A DNA stretch of 64,000 nt from Rhizobium sp. NFR07 (GCF_900111905.1 NZ_FOKM01000001.1:558001-622000); one strand, 5' to 3'; counted from the stretch's first letter, positions 1 through 8,940 are shown. The notes: generated by a model from the letters alone, not told the origin. Program-made: numbers and translations.

Positions 1-375
1 GACCGTCCCAAACGCGTCGTCGACAAGGACCGCAAGGCCTATCTGTTCAATGGCTGGAGGCTGAGCCTCAAGCACCGCAGGCTCGGGACCCCGGAGGGCG
101 AGGAGATCAAGCTGACCGCCGGTGAATTCAATCTTCTGGTTGCCTTCCTGCGCTCCCCGAAGCAGGTGCTGAGCCGCGAGCAGCTGCTGTCGGCAAGCCG
201 CGTTCACGACGAGGAGGTCTTCGACCGCAGCATCGACGTTCTCATTCTTCGCCTGCGACGAAAGCTTGAAACCGACTCGTCCAAGCCCGATCTGATCAAG
301 ACCGAACGTGGCGTCGGATATTTCTTCAATGCCGAAGTTGATGTCGAAGTGAATCGGCGAAACGGTACCCAGTAA
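1..375 (+). CDS. OmpR/PhoB-type response regulator, C-terminal part (5' end outside window)
   Basis: The reading frame is open from base 1 to the TAA at 373-375, so the start and the receiver domain lie outside the window. The visible ~124 residues form a winged-helix Trans_reg_C domain. The recognition-helix region carries the pattern FDRSIDVLILRLRRKLE, and the wing near the end carries GVGYFF, both typical of OmpR-family DNA-binding domains. The protein should bind promoter DNA when phosphorylated by a sensor kinase that is not visible here. The stop overlaps the start of the downstream cytochrome peroxidase (TAATG), so the two genes are probably translated together. The regulated signal is unknown; redox or peroxide is only a guess from the neighbour. 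Confidence 0.9.
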   Translation, partial: DRPKRVVDKDRKAYLFNGWRLSLKHRRLGTPEGEEIKLTAGEFNLLVAFLRSPKQVLSREQLLSASRVHDEEVFDRSIDVLILRLRRKLETDSSKPDLIKTERGVGYFFNAEVDVEVNRRNGTQ

Positions 376-1412
376 TGTCACTGCGCAGAACGGCCAGCAT
401 TTTTGCAATCATCTTCATGGCCGTATTCGCCCTGATGCTCAGCGTCCGTTTGACGACGGGACTGACGATCGTGCATGCCGACGAAAAGCTGCAGGACAAG
501 ATCACGCCGCTCGAGGACAGCCCTGAACTGGATCCCAGGAAACTCGACCTCGGCGGCAGGCTGTTTACCGACACGATCATGTCGAGCAAGGGCAAGCTTG
601 CCTGCGCCACATGCCATGATCTGCAGACGAGCGGCACGATCGGCCTGAAGCGAACGATCGGATATGACGGCCGGGTACATCGTTTCAATGCGCCGACCAT
701 CTTCAACGTCGCCAATAACTACCGGCTCGGCTGGAGAGGCAACTTCACCTCGCTGACATTCCAGAACGAGCAGATCCTGCTCGACGCAAACATCATGGCA
801 AACAGCTGGGACGGTCTCCTGAAGCGGCTGAGAACGTCGCCGAACTACAATCGGGACTTCCTTGCCATCTATGGGCAGGAGCCGAGCAAGGACAATGTTC
901 TCGATGTTCTCACAACATTCCAGCGATCGCTCGCGACCACCGGTTCACGCTTCGACCAGTATCTGGAAGGTTCCCACGAGATTCTGTCCGCCACCGAAAA
1001 GCGGGGTTACCGGCTGTTTCAGGACTATGGCTGCATCTCCTGCCACCAGGGTTCGAACATAGGCGGCAACCTGTTTCAGAAGTTCGGCATCTTTTCCTCT
1101 CCACCGGGTGGAGATCCCGGCAATGACGGAAATCTCGGCCGCTTCACGACGACCCGCAACGACAAGGACCGGGGATATTTCCGCGTTCCGAGCCTGCGCA
1201 ATGTCGCCGTGACCGCACCCTATTTCCACGACGGCCGCGCGGCCACGCTGGAGGAGGCAGTCAGGGTGATGGCTCAGACCCAGGTGGGGCAGGACATGCC
1301 GAAGGAGGATATCGACGCGATCGTGCAGTTCCTCGCTTCGCTCACGGGCAACTACAAGGGGCAGCCGCTCCAGACAAACCCTGCAAAGTCCGAGATGAGC
1401 CTTGAGGACTGA
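375..1412 (+). CDS. Di-haem cytochrome c peroxidase (CcpA/MauG family)
   Basis: 345 aa. An N-terminal hydrophobic segment (about residues 8-30, ending near VHADE) should export or anchor the protein in the periplasm. Two c-type haem motifs are visible, CATCH at residues 77-81 and CISCH at 220-224, in the arrangement of bacterial cytochrome c peroxidases, which reduce H2O2 using electrons from cytochrome c. MauG-type enzymes share the fold, so a modifying oxidase role cannot be excluded. The start ATG overlaps the stop of the response regulator by one base. The gene ends 6 bp from the convergent siderophore ABC ATPase gene, with no obvious terminator between them. Confidence 0.9.
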   Translation: MSLRRTASIFAIIFMAVFALMLSVRLTTGLTIVHADEKLQDKITPLEDSPELDPRKLDLGGRLFTDTIMSSKGKLACATCHDLQTSGTIGLKRTIGYDGRVHRFNAPTIFNVANNYRLGWRGNFTSLTFQNEQILLDANIMANSWDGLLKRLRTSPNYNRDFLAIYGQEPSKDNVLDVLTTFQRSLATTGSRFDQYLEGSHEILSATEKRGYRLFQDYGCISCHQGSNIGGNLFQKFGIFSSPPGGDPGNDGNLGRFTTTRNDKDRGYFRVPSLRNVAVTAPYFHDGRAATLEEAVRVMAQTQVGQDMPKEDIDAIVQFLASLTGNYKGQPLQTNPAKSEMSLED

Positions 1413-1418
1413 AAGCGG

Positions 1419-2225
1419 TCAGGCGGATGCCGCCAGACGATGCCGCCCCAGCGGAAGCATCATCGGCCTGCCCGAGGTTGGATCGGTGACGATCCGGCTG
1501 TCGAGCCCGAAAACCTCGCGAACATTGTCCTCGGTCAACACCTGTTCCGGCTCGCCCGCCTTGTGCACGCGGCCGTCCAGCAGGGTCACCAGGTAGTCCG
1601 CATAGCGGGCTGCGAGATTGAGGTCGTGCAGCACCATGACCACCGTCGTGCCGCGGGCATGATTGAGGTCGGTCAGGAGATCGAGCACCTCGATCTGGTG
1701 ATTGATGTCCAGAAACGTGGTCGGCTCGTCGAGCAGCAGGATATCGGTCTGCTGAGCGAGCGCCATGGCGATCCACACCCTCTGGCGCTGACCGCCGGAA
1801 AGCTCGTCGACGGAACGTTCGGCGAGATCTGCGGTCTTGGTCGCATCGAGCGCCGCTTCGACGGCCTCCTCGTCCTGGCGCGTCCAGCGTGAAAACAGGC
1901 TCTGATGGGGGTGGCGGCCGCGGCTAACGAGATCGGCCACGGTAATGCCCTCCGGCGCGATCGGTGATTGCGGCAGAAGCCCCATCGTGCGGGCGAGCTC
2001 GCGCGGCGGCATGCGATGGATCGACTTGCCGTCGAGCAGCACTTCGCCATGCTTGGGCGACAGCAGCCGCGACATGGTGCGCAGAAGCGTGGACTTGCCG
2101 CAGGCATTGGCGCCGACGATCACGGTGATCCTGCCCTGCGGCACCTTGAGGTCGAGCGCCTGCAGGATGTCCGCATCGCCATAACCGGCCGATAGCTGTT
2201 TGATATCCAAGGAATGGCTGGTCAT
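1419..2225 (-). CDS. Iron-siderophore ABC transporter ATP-binding protein (FecE/FepC type)
   Basis: 268 aa, the usual length for this family. Walker A is GANACGKST at residues 38-46, the signature LSGGQ at 142-146 and Walker B ILLLDEP at 162-168, followed by the H-loop context VLHDLN. It powers the two FecCD-type permeases encoded immediately upstream in the same operon. Its start overlaps the stop of the upstream permease gene in an ATGA at 2222-2225. The order binding protein, permease, permease, ATPase is typical of ferric-siderophore or haem importers, and the TonB-dependent receptor next door favours a siderophore. The exact ligand cannot be read from the sequence. Confidence 0.93.
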   Translation of the reverse strand: MTSHSLDIKQLSAGYGDADILQALDLKVPQGRITVIVGANACGKSTLLRTMSRLLSPKHGEVLLDGKSIHRMPPRELARTMGLLPQSPIAPEGITVADLVSRGRHPHQSLFSRWTRQDEEAVEAALDATKTADLAERSVDELSGGQRQRVWIAMALAQQTDILLLDEPTTFLDINHQIEVLDLLTDLNHARGTTVVMVLHDLNLAARYADYLVTLLDGRVHKAGEPEQVLTEDNVREVFGLDSRIVTDPTSGRPMMLPLGRHRLAASA

Positions 2226-3262
2226 AGCGAACCTCCGGCCCGGTTGACCCTGATGATCAGGTAGATGAGATAGGGAGCACCCAGCGCGCCCGTGACGACG
2301 CCGACGGGATAACGGGTCGTGAGCAGAAACTGGCCGACATAATCGCCGGCCACGACGAGCACGGCCCCGACGAGCGCCGAGGGAATGAGAAGCGATCCCC
2401 TGTTGCCAACGAGGCGTGCCGCGATCGGGCCGGACAGGAAGGCGACGAAGGCGATAGGTCCGGTGATGGCGGTGGCGCAGGCGATCATGCCGACGGTCGA
2501 GATGATGACGATCACCCGGGTGGCCGATACCCTGACGCCGAGGGCCGCCGCCATGTCATCGCCGAGCCTCAGCGCTTCCAGATCCCGCGAGCGGCTGAGC
2601 AGAAGGCCGCCGAAGACCACGAGCGAGAGCAGCAGCGAAAGCGACTGGTCGAGCTGCGCGCCGTTGACGCTGCCCGTCAGCCAGCGCATCGCCTCCTGCA
2701 GCGTGTAGGCCGGGGCCTGCGAGAGGATATAGGCGACGACGCTTTCGAGCATGGCCGAGACGCCGATCCCGACCAGGATCAGCCGCGTGCCCGCCACGCC
2801 GTTGCGGAAGGACAGGCCGTAGACCAGAACCGAGACGCCGAGGCCGGAGACCACCGCCATCACGGAAACGACCGGCCCCTTCAACGACAGGACGACGATG
2901 GCAAACACCGCGGCTGCACTGGCGCCAGAGCTGATGCCGATAATATCAGGGCTCGCCAGCGGATTGCGCAACATGATCTGGAAAGCCACACCGCCGAGCC
3001 CGAAGCTAAGCCCTGCAAGAATGGAGAGGATGACACGCGGCAGCCGTAGGGTTCCGACGGTGAAGCTCGCGCCCGGCACGTCATACCCGAGCAGCACGCG
3101 GATCACGTCGCCCGGCGGCGTGAAGGACTGGCCGAGCGACAGGGTCAGCGCGAAGACGCCGACGACGAGAAGCGCCAATATCGCGATCGCCAGCCTGTAG
3201 CCGCGCTGGCGGCGGCGGCGGTCGGTGACAATCCGGTCGAGGGTGGAGGATGGCATGGTCAC
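2222..3262 (-). CDS. Iron-siderophore ABC transporter permease (FecCD family), second subunit
   Basis: 346 aa, highly hydrophobic, with the FecCD family features: about nine to ten membrane segments and conserved stretches such as RLPRVILSILAGLSFGLGG near residues 70-90 and GPIAFVAFLSGPIAARL near 270. It should form the inner-membrane channel together with the other permease. Its ATG overlaps the stop of the upstream permease gene (ATGA at 3259-3262), and its own stop overlaps the ATPase gene, so subunit synthesis is coupled. The basic N-terminus (DRRRRQRG) is a normal cytoplasmic tail. The ligand is not determinable. Confidence 0.92.
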   Translation of the reverse strand: MTMPSSTLDRIVTDRRRRQRGYRLAIAILALLVVGVFALTLSLGQSFTPPGDVIRVLLGYDVPGASFTVGTLRLPRVILSILAGLSFGLGGVAFQIMLRNPLASPDIIGISSGASAAAVFAIVVLSLKGPVVSVMAVVSGLGVSVLVYGLSFRNGVAGTRLILVGIGVSAMLESVVAYILSQAPAYTLQEAMRWLTGSVNGAQLDQSLSLLLSLVVFGGLLLSRSRDLEALRLGDDMAAALGVRVSATRVIVIISTVGMIACATAITGPIAFVAFLSGPIAARLVGNRGSLLIPSALVGAVLVVAGDYVGQFLLTTRYPVGVVTGALGAPYLIYLIIRVNRAGGSL

Positions 3263-4326
3263 AGTTCGCGCACCCTCTGTCGCCTGACGATCCAGATGAA
3301 GAACGGGGCACCGACAAGTGCCGTGACGATGCCGACATCAAGTTCGGCCGGCCTTGCGGCAATACGCCCGACAACGTCGGCGGCGAGCAGAAGACAGGCG
3401 CCGCCGAGTGCCGAAAACGGCAGCAGCCAACGATGATCGACACCGACGAGCAGGCGGCAGACATGCGGCACGACGAGGCCGAGGAAACCGATCGGGCCGC
3501 AGACGGCCGTTGTCGCGCCGCAGAGCAGGATGGCGCCGAGCGAGGCTGTCGCACGCGCGAAGGCAACACGTTCGCCGAGCCCGGCTGCGAGATCATCCCC
3601 TAGCGCAAGCGAATTCAGCTTGCGGGCCGACAGGAGGCTGATGAGAAATCCGACAGCCAGGAAAGGCAGGACCGGAACGATGCGCTCGAACGTCGCGCCG
3701 CCGATTCCGCCGATCTGCCAGGAACGGATGCCGCCGGCAATGTCGGCGCGCGGCAATACCACGGCAATGACCATGGAGGAGAAGGCGACCGAGGTCGCGG
3801 CACCCGCAAGGGCGAGTTTCAGGGGCGTGGCCCCTCCCCGCCCAAGCGAACCGATCGTGTAGACGAAGACGGCGGCGAGGCCCGCGCCGGCAATCGCGGT
3901 CCAGATATAGGCCTCGGCGGAGGTCATGCCGTACCACGCCACACCGACGACGACGGCGAGCGACGCCCCCATGTTGACGCCTAAAATGCCGGGATCGGCA
4001 AGTGGGTTGCGCGTCACGCCCTGCATGATGGCGCCGGCAAGCCCGAGTGCGGCACCGGCAAGCAGGCCGAGCACGGTGCGCGGAATGCGCAGCGCCACCG
4101 CTGCCTGGCCGATGCTGTCGACATGGCCTTGGAGTGCCGCGCCGATATCGCCCCAGGCCACGTCCCGCGTGCCTATGGTCACCGAGGCGAAGCACAGGAG
4201 CGCGAGCAATGCGATCATCCCGAGCAGCCACAGGCTGCGGGTGCGGTTCGACCGATTGCGCGTGTCCGCCCGGGAAGCAGCCCGGCGGCTCCTCCGCTTC
4301 GGCGATGTCATGCTGCTGGATGTCAT
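3259..4326 (-). CDS. Iron-siderophore ABC transporter permease (FecCD family), first subunit
   Basis: 355 aa from the chosen start. I chose the ATG at 4326 because it overlaps the stop of the binding-protein gene in an ATGA at 4323-4326; an in-frame start further upstream would overlap that gene by 58 bases. The protein begins with a basic tail rich in Arg/Lys and is followed by FecCD-type membrane segments. Family motifs include RIPRTVLGLLAGAALGLAG and CGPIGFLGLVVPHVCRLLVG. It pairs with the permease encoded immediately downstream to form the channel for an iron chelate. It is part of the four-gene coupled operon running from 5321 to 1419. Confidence 0.92.
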   Translation of the reverse strand: MTSSSMTSPKRRSRRAASRADTRNRSNRTRSLWLLGMIALLALLCFASVTIGTRDVAWGDIGAALQGHVDSIGQAAVALRIPRTVLGLLAGAALGLAGAIMQGVTRNPLADPGILGVNMGASLAVVVGVAWYGMTSAEAYIWTAIAGAGLAAVFVYTIGSLGRGGATPLKLALAGAATSVAFSSMVIAVVLPRADIAGGIRSWQIGGIGGATFERIVPVLPFLAVGFLISLLSARKLNSLALGDDLAAGLGERVAFARATASLGAILLCGATTAVCGPIGFLGLVVPHVCRLLVGVDHRWLLPFSALGGACLLLAADVVGRIAARPAELDVGIVTALVGAPFFIWIVRRQRVREL

Positions 4327-5321
4327 TGGGCCTTCTTGACGGCGTCGGCCAGTACCGCGACGTAGTCCTTCAGCACCCACGGGATGGAAAGCGGCGTCGG
4401 GTTGGCGGCCGTGCCGAGCGTGCCGCCCGGCAGGGTGACGAGCGCCCCGCGCTGCACCGCCGGCATTCTCGACGTCAGCGGGTTGGCCAACAGGGCATGA
4501 AGCAGCTTCTCGTTGCCATAGGTGACGACGATGTCGACATCGTCAAAGTCATCGATGCGTTCGGCGCTGACGGAACCCGCGAACTTGCCGGGCTGGGACG
4601 CCTGCAGCACACTTTTGGGGGAGTTCAGGCCGAGATCGGCGAAATATTTCACCCGGGTGTCGTTGGTCGTATAGAAATTGATCGTGCTCAGGTCCGACGC
4701 GTTGAGATGGGTGATGAACATCGCCGACTTGCCGCGCAGTTCGGGATGCCCGGCAATCGTCTGGGCAATCTCCGCCTCCAGCTTGTCGATCAGCGCGTCA
4801 CCTTCGGCCGGCATGCCAAGGCCGAGGCTGTTCATCTTGATCATCGTGCGCCAGTCGGTCGACCAGGGCGCCTCGGGATAGGCGACGACCGGAGCGATCT
4901 GGCTGAGCGTCTCGTAGTCCTGCTTGCTGATGCCGGAATAGGCGGCAAGGATGACATCGGGACGGGCAGCTGCCATCGCCTCGAAATCGACGCCGTCGCC
5001 TTCGTCGAAGAGCGTCGGTGTTTCGGCATTCAGCTCCGTCAGCCGCTGCTTGACCCAAGGCAGGATCCCGTCACCGTCCTCGTCGCCGAAATTGGCTCTG
5101 GCGAAACCGACCGGAACGATGCCCAGCGCCAGCGGAACCTCGTAATTCGCCCAGTCGACGGTTGCCACGCGCACCGGCTTCTTCTCGATCACCGTCGTGC
5201 CGAAGGCGTGCTTGATGGTGATCGGATAGGTGACCCCTTCCTCTGCCCTGGCAAATCCAGCCGAAGCGAAGAGAACGAAAAGGAAAACAGCGCGCAGAAC
5301 AGCGCGAAACGATGAAAACAT
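4323..5321 (-). CDS. Periplasmic iron-siderophore binding protein (FecB/FepB type)
   Basis: 332 aa from the chosen ATG at 5321, which has a purine-rich GGAGG about seven bases upstream; an ATG seven codons earlier has poorer context. A signal peptide occupies roughly residues 1-27 (cleavage after FARA), with no lipobox cysteine, so the protein should be soluble in the periplasm. The mature protein has the two-lobed class III binding protein pattern, with VRVATVDWANYEVPLALGIVPVG near residue 55 and RPDVILAAYSGISKQDYE near 115. It delivers the iron chelate to the permeases encoded downstream. It is the first gene of the operon and is divergent from the TonB-dependent receptor gene. Confidence 0.9.
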   Translation of the reverse strand: MFSSFRAVLRAVFLFVLFASAGFARAEEGVTYPITIKHAFGTTVIEKKPVRVATVDWANYEVPLALGIVPVGFARANFGDEDGDGILPWVKQRLTELNAETPTLFDEGDGVDFEAMAAARPDVILAAYSGISKQDYETLSQIAPVVAYPEAPWSTDWRTMIKMNSLGLGMPAEGDALIDKLEAEIAQTIAGHPELRGKSAMFITHLNASDLSTINFYTTNDTRVKYFADLGLNSPKSVLQASQPGKFAGSVSAERIDDFDDVDIVVTYGNEKLLHALLANPLTSRMPAVQRGALVTLPGGTLGTAANPTPLSIPWVLKDYVAVLADAVKKAQ

Positions 5322-5405
5322 GGCGAAGCCTCCGCCTGGCATGACGATAAGTGGACTTCCACTTTCAGGTTAATTCCAATCCGTCAACCGCCGCACCGAT
5401 AGCGG

Positions 5406-5461
5406 CCGGAAAGTTTCGTTATCTTTCCGTTGAATCCTACAAAACTCCGAAAAGTTACAAT
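5406..5461. promoter_or_regulatory. Divergent control region of siderophore operon and receptor, with 10-bp direct repeat
   Basis: The 334 bp between the two divergent genes (5322-5655) holds no credible gene. CCGGAAAGTT at 5406-5415 recurs with one mismatch as CCGAAAAGTT at 5447-5456, 41 bp apart. The first copy overlaps the inverted repeat GGAAAG-N9-CTTTCC (5408-5428). A TACAAT at 5456-5461 could be a -10 element for the receptor. Direct repeats of this kind suit AraC-family activators such as the one encoded at 7904-8896. A short dyad GTGGA-CT-TCCAC lies at about 5352-5363, nearer the binding-protein gene. Function is inferred from position only. Confidence 0.35.
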
Positions 5462-5655
5462 ACTGGATAAATCTGGTCAGGTTATTGGCCACATTGGGGA
5501 CACAAATATGAAGCGGTTCGGTTCAACCGGCTCGAGAGATATCTCGATTGCTCGGCCGGTTCGGACGCATGCCATGTTTCTCCCCGCCAGATATCGGTTG
5601 CGGCGCTTGCCTCCCAAGAGCTCCGCGGTCGTCGGATCAACGTTGGAAGATGAAC

Positions 5656-7809
5656 ATGGACATGGAAACTACAGGCGGAACCTCGAGACGATCCCACAAG
5701 CGCTACCGGAAAGCGATTCTTCTCGGCTGCACCGCGCTCGTCGCGCTTGCTCCCCGCTTTGCAGTCGGCCAGGACGCCGAAGCCACCAGCTCGGATACGA
5801 CGCTCGCGCCGATCGTCATCCAGGGTACCGGCAATGTCCTCGATACCAGCAACGATTCCAACTCGATCGTGGCAACGCAGACCACCATTGGCAGCGGCAT
5901 CCCGACCGACATTCTCGTGACGCCGGCATCCATTTCCATCATCACGGCCAAGGAAATCCAGGATCGCGCCGCTCAGAACCTCGAGCAGATTCTCCAGTAC
6001 ACGCCCAGCGTGGCGACCGACATCTATGGTACGGATGATCGTTTCGACTATGTGCGTATCCGCGGCTTCAATGCCTACACCTATCGGGACGGCTTGACGA
6101 TCGGCGACCCCTTCGGCGGCATTCGCGAAGAGCCTTATGCCTACGAGCGCGTCGAAGTGCTGAAGGGCGCCAATTCGACGATATTCGGCGTGGCAGACCC
6201 GGGCGGCTCGATCAACTACGTTTCGAAGCGCCCGAAGAGCGAGCGCTTCGGTGAAGCCTACGTGACCGGCGGTTCCTTCAGCCACAAGGAAGCGGGCTTC
6301 GATTTCGGCGACAATATCACCGAGGACGATACGCTCTCCTACCGCCTGACCGGCAAGGTCCGCGATGCCGACACCGAATACGACTACGGTCAGGACAACG
6401 AGAAGTTCTTCATGGGCGGCCTCACCTGGCGCCCGACCGACGTCACCAGCCTGACGATAACCTACGATCACCTCAACAAGGACGGCTCGCCTGGCGCCGG
6501 TGGCCATCCCGTCAACCGCAATCTGGACCGGGAACTGTTTCTCGGCGAGCCGGACTACAATTACGACGACACGAACAGAAACACGGTCAGCGTGATGTTT
6601 GACCATGATTTCGGCAATGGCCTGAGCTTCGGATCAAACGCGCGCTACAGCAAGTCGAATACCGGCTTCGGTTATGCCTATATCTCCGGAGATTCGGATA
6701 CGAGCGACACCCTCGCCGACCGCGATTACTATGGAACCAGGGCCTCGGAAGAGCGGTTCATCATCAACGGTCACCTGAAGTATGATTTCAGCACTGACCA
6801 TGTCGACAGCACAAGCCTGATCGGTGGCGAATACAGCAAAACCGATTCACGCAACCTCACCTACTTCATGGACGCGCCGGAAATTGATTGGGTGAACCCG
6901 GTCTATTCCGGTGCGCCGGTTTACGCCGGCCCATCCGCGGATGAGCATGTGAAGCAGAACACCAAGGCGATCTACGCCCAGCAGAACCTGACATTCGATG
7001 ATAAGCTGACGGTCTCGCTTGGGATCCGCAACGATTGGATGGACGTTTCCAGCGTGGAAACGAGCTCGTGGCTCGGCCCAGTCGTCACCGCATCAACTGA
7101 AGCGGATTTGAGCGAGTTCACCAAGCGCATCGGCGTTTCCTACAAGATCACCGATGAAATCGCGCCCTATGCCAGCTATGCCGAATCCGTCGCTCCTCCG
7201 TCGAGCGGCACCAACCCGGAGCGTGGCAGGCAGTATGAAATCGGCGTGAAATATCAGCCGGAGGCGTTTCCGGCCCTGTTCACGGCATCGGTGTTCGATC
7301 TGACCAAGACCGACATTACCGCGAGGAACCCGAACCCACCGTTCACCGAAACCACCAAGGGTGAAGTCCGTGTTCGCGGTTTCGAGCTGGAAGCCAAGGC
7401 GGAAATCACGAACAATATCAGCCTAACAGCAGCCTATTCATATCTCGATGCAGAGATCACCGAAAATGCAGGCGTGAACGAAGGCAACCAGCCAGAGCGC
7501 GTGCCTGCCCATCAGGCATCCGCCTGGGTCAGCTACACCGTGCCTTCCCAAGGCTTCCTGGGTGACATGACCTTCGGTGTCGGCGGACGCTACATGAGCT
7601 CGTACTACTTCGACGATGCGAACACGCAATCGTCAGATTCCAGCGTGATCTTCGACGCGTCCTTCAGCTACAAGATCCGCGAGAACACCACGTTCCAGCT
7701 GAATGCCACCAACCTCTTCGACGAAAAGCACGTCGCGCAGGGTGGCTTCGGATCGGACTACTACAACCCCGGCCGGGCGATCTACGCAACGCTTCGCCAG
7801 ACCTGGTAA
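5656..7809 (+). CDS. TonB-dependent siderophore receptor (FhuA/FecA class)
   Basis: 717 aa from the ATG at 5656, chosen because GGAAG sits six bases upstream; nearby in-frame ATGs at 5650 and 5662 are alternatives, and a longer start at 5548 lacks support. A basic n-region and hydrophobic core (about residues 10-40) form a signal peptide. A TonB-box-like LAPIVIQG follows, then the plug domain (ASISIITAKEIQDRAAQNLEQIL, VRIRGF). A long beta-barrel follows and ends in Trp, as expected for outer-membrane insertion. It takes up a ferric siderophore using TonB energy and hands it to the divergent ABC system. A strong terminator follows the gene. Confidence 0.93.
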   Translation: MDMETTGGTSRRSHKRYRKAILLGCTALVALAPRFAVGQDAEATSSDTTLAPIVIQGTGNVLDTSNDSNSIVATQTTIGSGIPTDILVTPASISIITAKEIQDRAAQNLEQILQYTPSVATDIYGTDDRFDYVRIRGFNAYTYRDGLTIGDPFGGIREEPYAYERVEVLKGANSTIFGVADPGGSINYVSKRPKSERFGEAYVTGGSFSHKEAGFDFGDNITEDDTLSYRLTGKVRDADTEYDYGQDNEKFFMGGLTWRPTDVTSLTITYDHLNKDGSPGAGGHPVNRNLDRELFLGEPDYNYDDTNRNTVSVMFDHDFGNGLSFGSNARYSKSNTGFGYAYISGDSDTSDTLADRDYYGTRASEERFIINGHLKYDFSTDHVDSTSLIGGEYSKTDSRNLTYFMDAPEIDWVNPVYSGAPVYAGPSADEHVKQNTKAIYAQQNLTFDDKLTVSLGIRNDWMDVSSVETSSWLGPVVTASTEADLSEFTKRIGVSYKITDEIAPYASYAESVAPPSSGTNPERGRQYEIGVKYQPEAFPALFTASVFDLTKTDITARNPNPPFTETTKGEVRVRGFELEAKAEITNNISLTAAYSYLDAEITENAGVNEGNQPERVPAHQASAWVSYTVPSQGFLGDMTFGVGGRYMSSYYFDDANTQSSDSSVIFDASFSYKIRENTTFQLNATNLFDEKHVAQGGFGSDYYNPGRAIYATLRQTW

Positions 7810-7819
7810 ACAAGATCAA

Positions 7820-7851
7820 GGCCCGCTCGGCATATCGAGCGGGCCATTTTT
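7820..7851 (+). terminator. Rho-independent terminator of the receptor gene
   Basis: A perfect 10-bp stem GGCCCGCTCG (7820-7829) and CGAGCGGGCC (7836-7845) with a 6-base loop is followed by ATTTTT. It lies ten bases after the receptor stop codon. The T-tract is on the plus strand only, so it terminates the receptor transcript rather than the convergent AraC gene. Confidence 0.9.
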
Positions 7852-7903
7852 CTATGGGAAATAAAGGGTTGCGAGGACGGGGCGCTCGACCGCCTTAACC
7901 AGC

Positions 7904-8896
7904 TCACTCGGCGATCTGCATCCGCCGCCACGCGGCTGGCGTATCTCCGACGACCTGCCTGAAAGCCTTGGTCAGGTGCGCCTGATCGGTAAAGCCGAGC
8001 TGCACCGCGATCTCTGCGACGGAGAGATCCCGTTCAAGCAGAAGTTTCTGCGCTAGGTCGATGCGCTTGGCCAGCTGCCATTGCAGCGGGCTCTTGCCCG
8101 TGGTCTGCTTGAAGACATTGGCAAACCAGCTTTCCGAAAGCCCTACCGTCTTCGCCATTTCCGCGATCGTGAGCTTGTAGTCGCCGCAGGCGTCGACACG
8201 GGACAGGAGCTTGTTCATCTGCGCCTGGGTCAGCCTGCCGTTATGGGGCTTGTCATCGCTGCTCGGAATATTGAGCAGGCCCGCGACGATGCTGCCGGCC
8301 AGGCTCTCCGCATAGACCTCATGACGGGACGGCGCCGCGATTTCGTCCGCCAGCAGGCCCGCAAGCGTCTCGATCGGGCCGATATCCTGGATCTCGACCG
8401 GACGTCGCAGGGCCGTTAGCGCCGCGGAACGCCCGACCGAAGGCGAAAGGAACCGCAGCAGCCGATCCTTGTGCATGTGAAGATTGAGATGCGAGAAACG
8501 ATGCAGGGATCGGCTGGTCGTCCACATCGGCATGCCCGCCGGGATGTAGATGGCACGCGTCATGGGACGGTAATTGCGGGAGAATTCGCCGTTTTCGTTG
8601 GAGATCCGCACGCGCGACGACACATCGTTGAAGAAGATCATGATGCGCGGGTCTTCGGCGAGATAATAGCCCCTGGCGCCGGGCTGGCTTTCCGCCTGCC
8701 AGTGGACGGTCACGAGCCCGTCGAAGCAACGCCATTTGGGCGGAGCAACGACCTGGATGCCCTCCGTGCTCCATTCCATGGAATGCCAATAGCTCAATTC
8801 ATCATCTACCCGCGGTCGCGACACGATCTCGGCCCCGACGAGTTCGCTCAGGTGAGCCGGCGGGGCGGTTGATGGCCAGCTGTCGATGCGGCGCAT
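7904..8896 (-). CDS. AraC-family transcriptional regulator, probably of siderophore uptake
   Basis: 330 aa. The C-terminal ~100 residues form the two-helix-turn-helix AraC domain: LTIAEMAKTVGLSESWFANVFKQ and, later, LSVAEIAVQLGFTDQAHLTKAFRQ, with the family ending GDTPAAWRR. The N-terminal ~220 residues are a sensing region that I cannot assign to a ligand. AraC proteins next to TonB receptor genes usually activate them in the presence of the cognate siderophore, as with RhrA for rhizobactin in Sinorhizobium. The gene converges on the receptor gene, and a TGA-N9-TCA iron-box-like site lies about 30 bases upstream of its start. Whether its target is the repeat at 5406-5456 is inference. Confidence 0.88.
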   Translation of the reverse strand: MRRIDSWPSTAPPAHLSELVGAEIVSRPRVDDELSYWHSMEWSTEGIQVVAPPKWRCFDGLVTVHWQAESQPGARGYYLAEDPRIMIFFNDVSSRVRISNENGEFSRNYRPMTRAIYIPAGMPMWTTSRSLHRFSHLNLHMHKDRLLRFLSPSVGRSAALTALRRPVEIQDIGPIETLAGLLADEIAAPSRHEVYAESLAGSIVAGLLNIPSSDDKPHNGRLTQAQMNKLLSRVDACGDYKLTIAEMAKTVGLSESWFANVFKQTTGKSPLQWQLAKRIDLAQKLLLERDLSVAEIAVQLGFTDQAHLTKAFRQVVGDTPAAWRRMQIAE

Positions 8897-8925
8897 GCTG
8901 GCCCGCCATCGACACGGTCATAATA

Positions 8926-8940
8926 TGACGACAATTATCA
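8926..8940. promoter_or_regulatory. IRO-box-like site (TGA-N9-TCA), possible RirA operator
   Basis: TGA at 8926-8928 and TCA at 8938-8940 are separated by nine AT-rich bases, matching the iron-responsive operator consensus described for RirA in rhizobia. It lies 30 bp upstream of the AraC gene start, within an AT-rich patch (8921-8943) of the 141-bp intergenic segment. The motif has six fixed bases, so chance occurrence is possible; position and gene content support it. Confidence 0.45.

Noticed and set aside
4047..5315. A 422-codon plus-strand frame opposite the siderophore binding protein
   Set aside because: Covers two well-supported minus-strand genes and encodes no recognisable domain.
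5482..6606. A 374-codon minus-strand frame opposite the TonB receptor
   Set aside because: The plug domain and barrel of the receptor are coded on the other strand; this frame is compositionally biased and crosses the promoter region.
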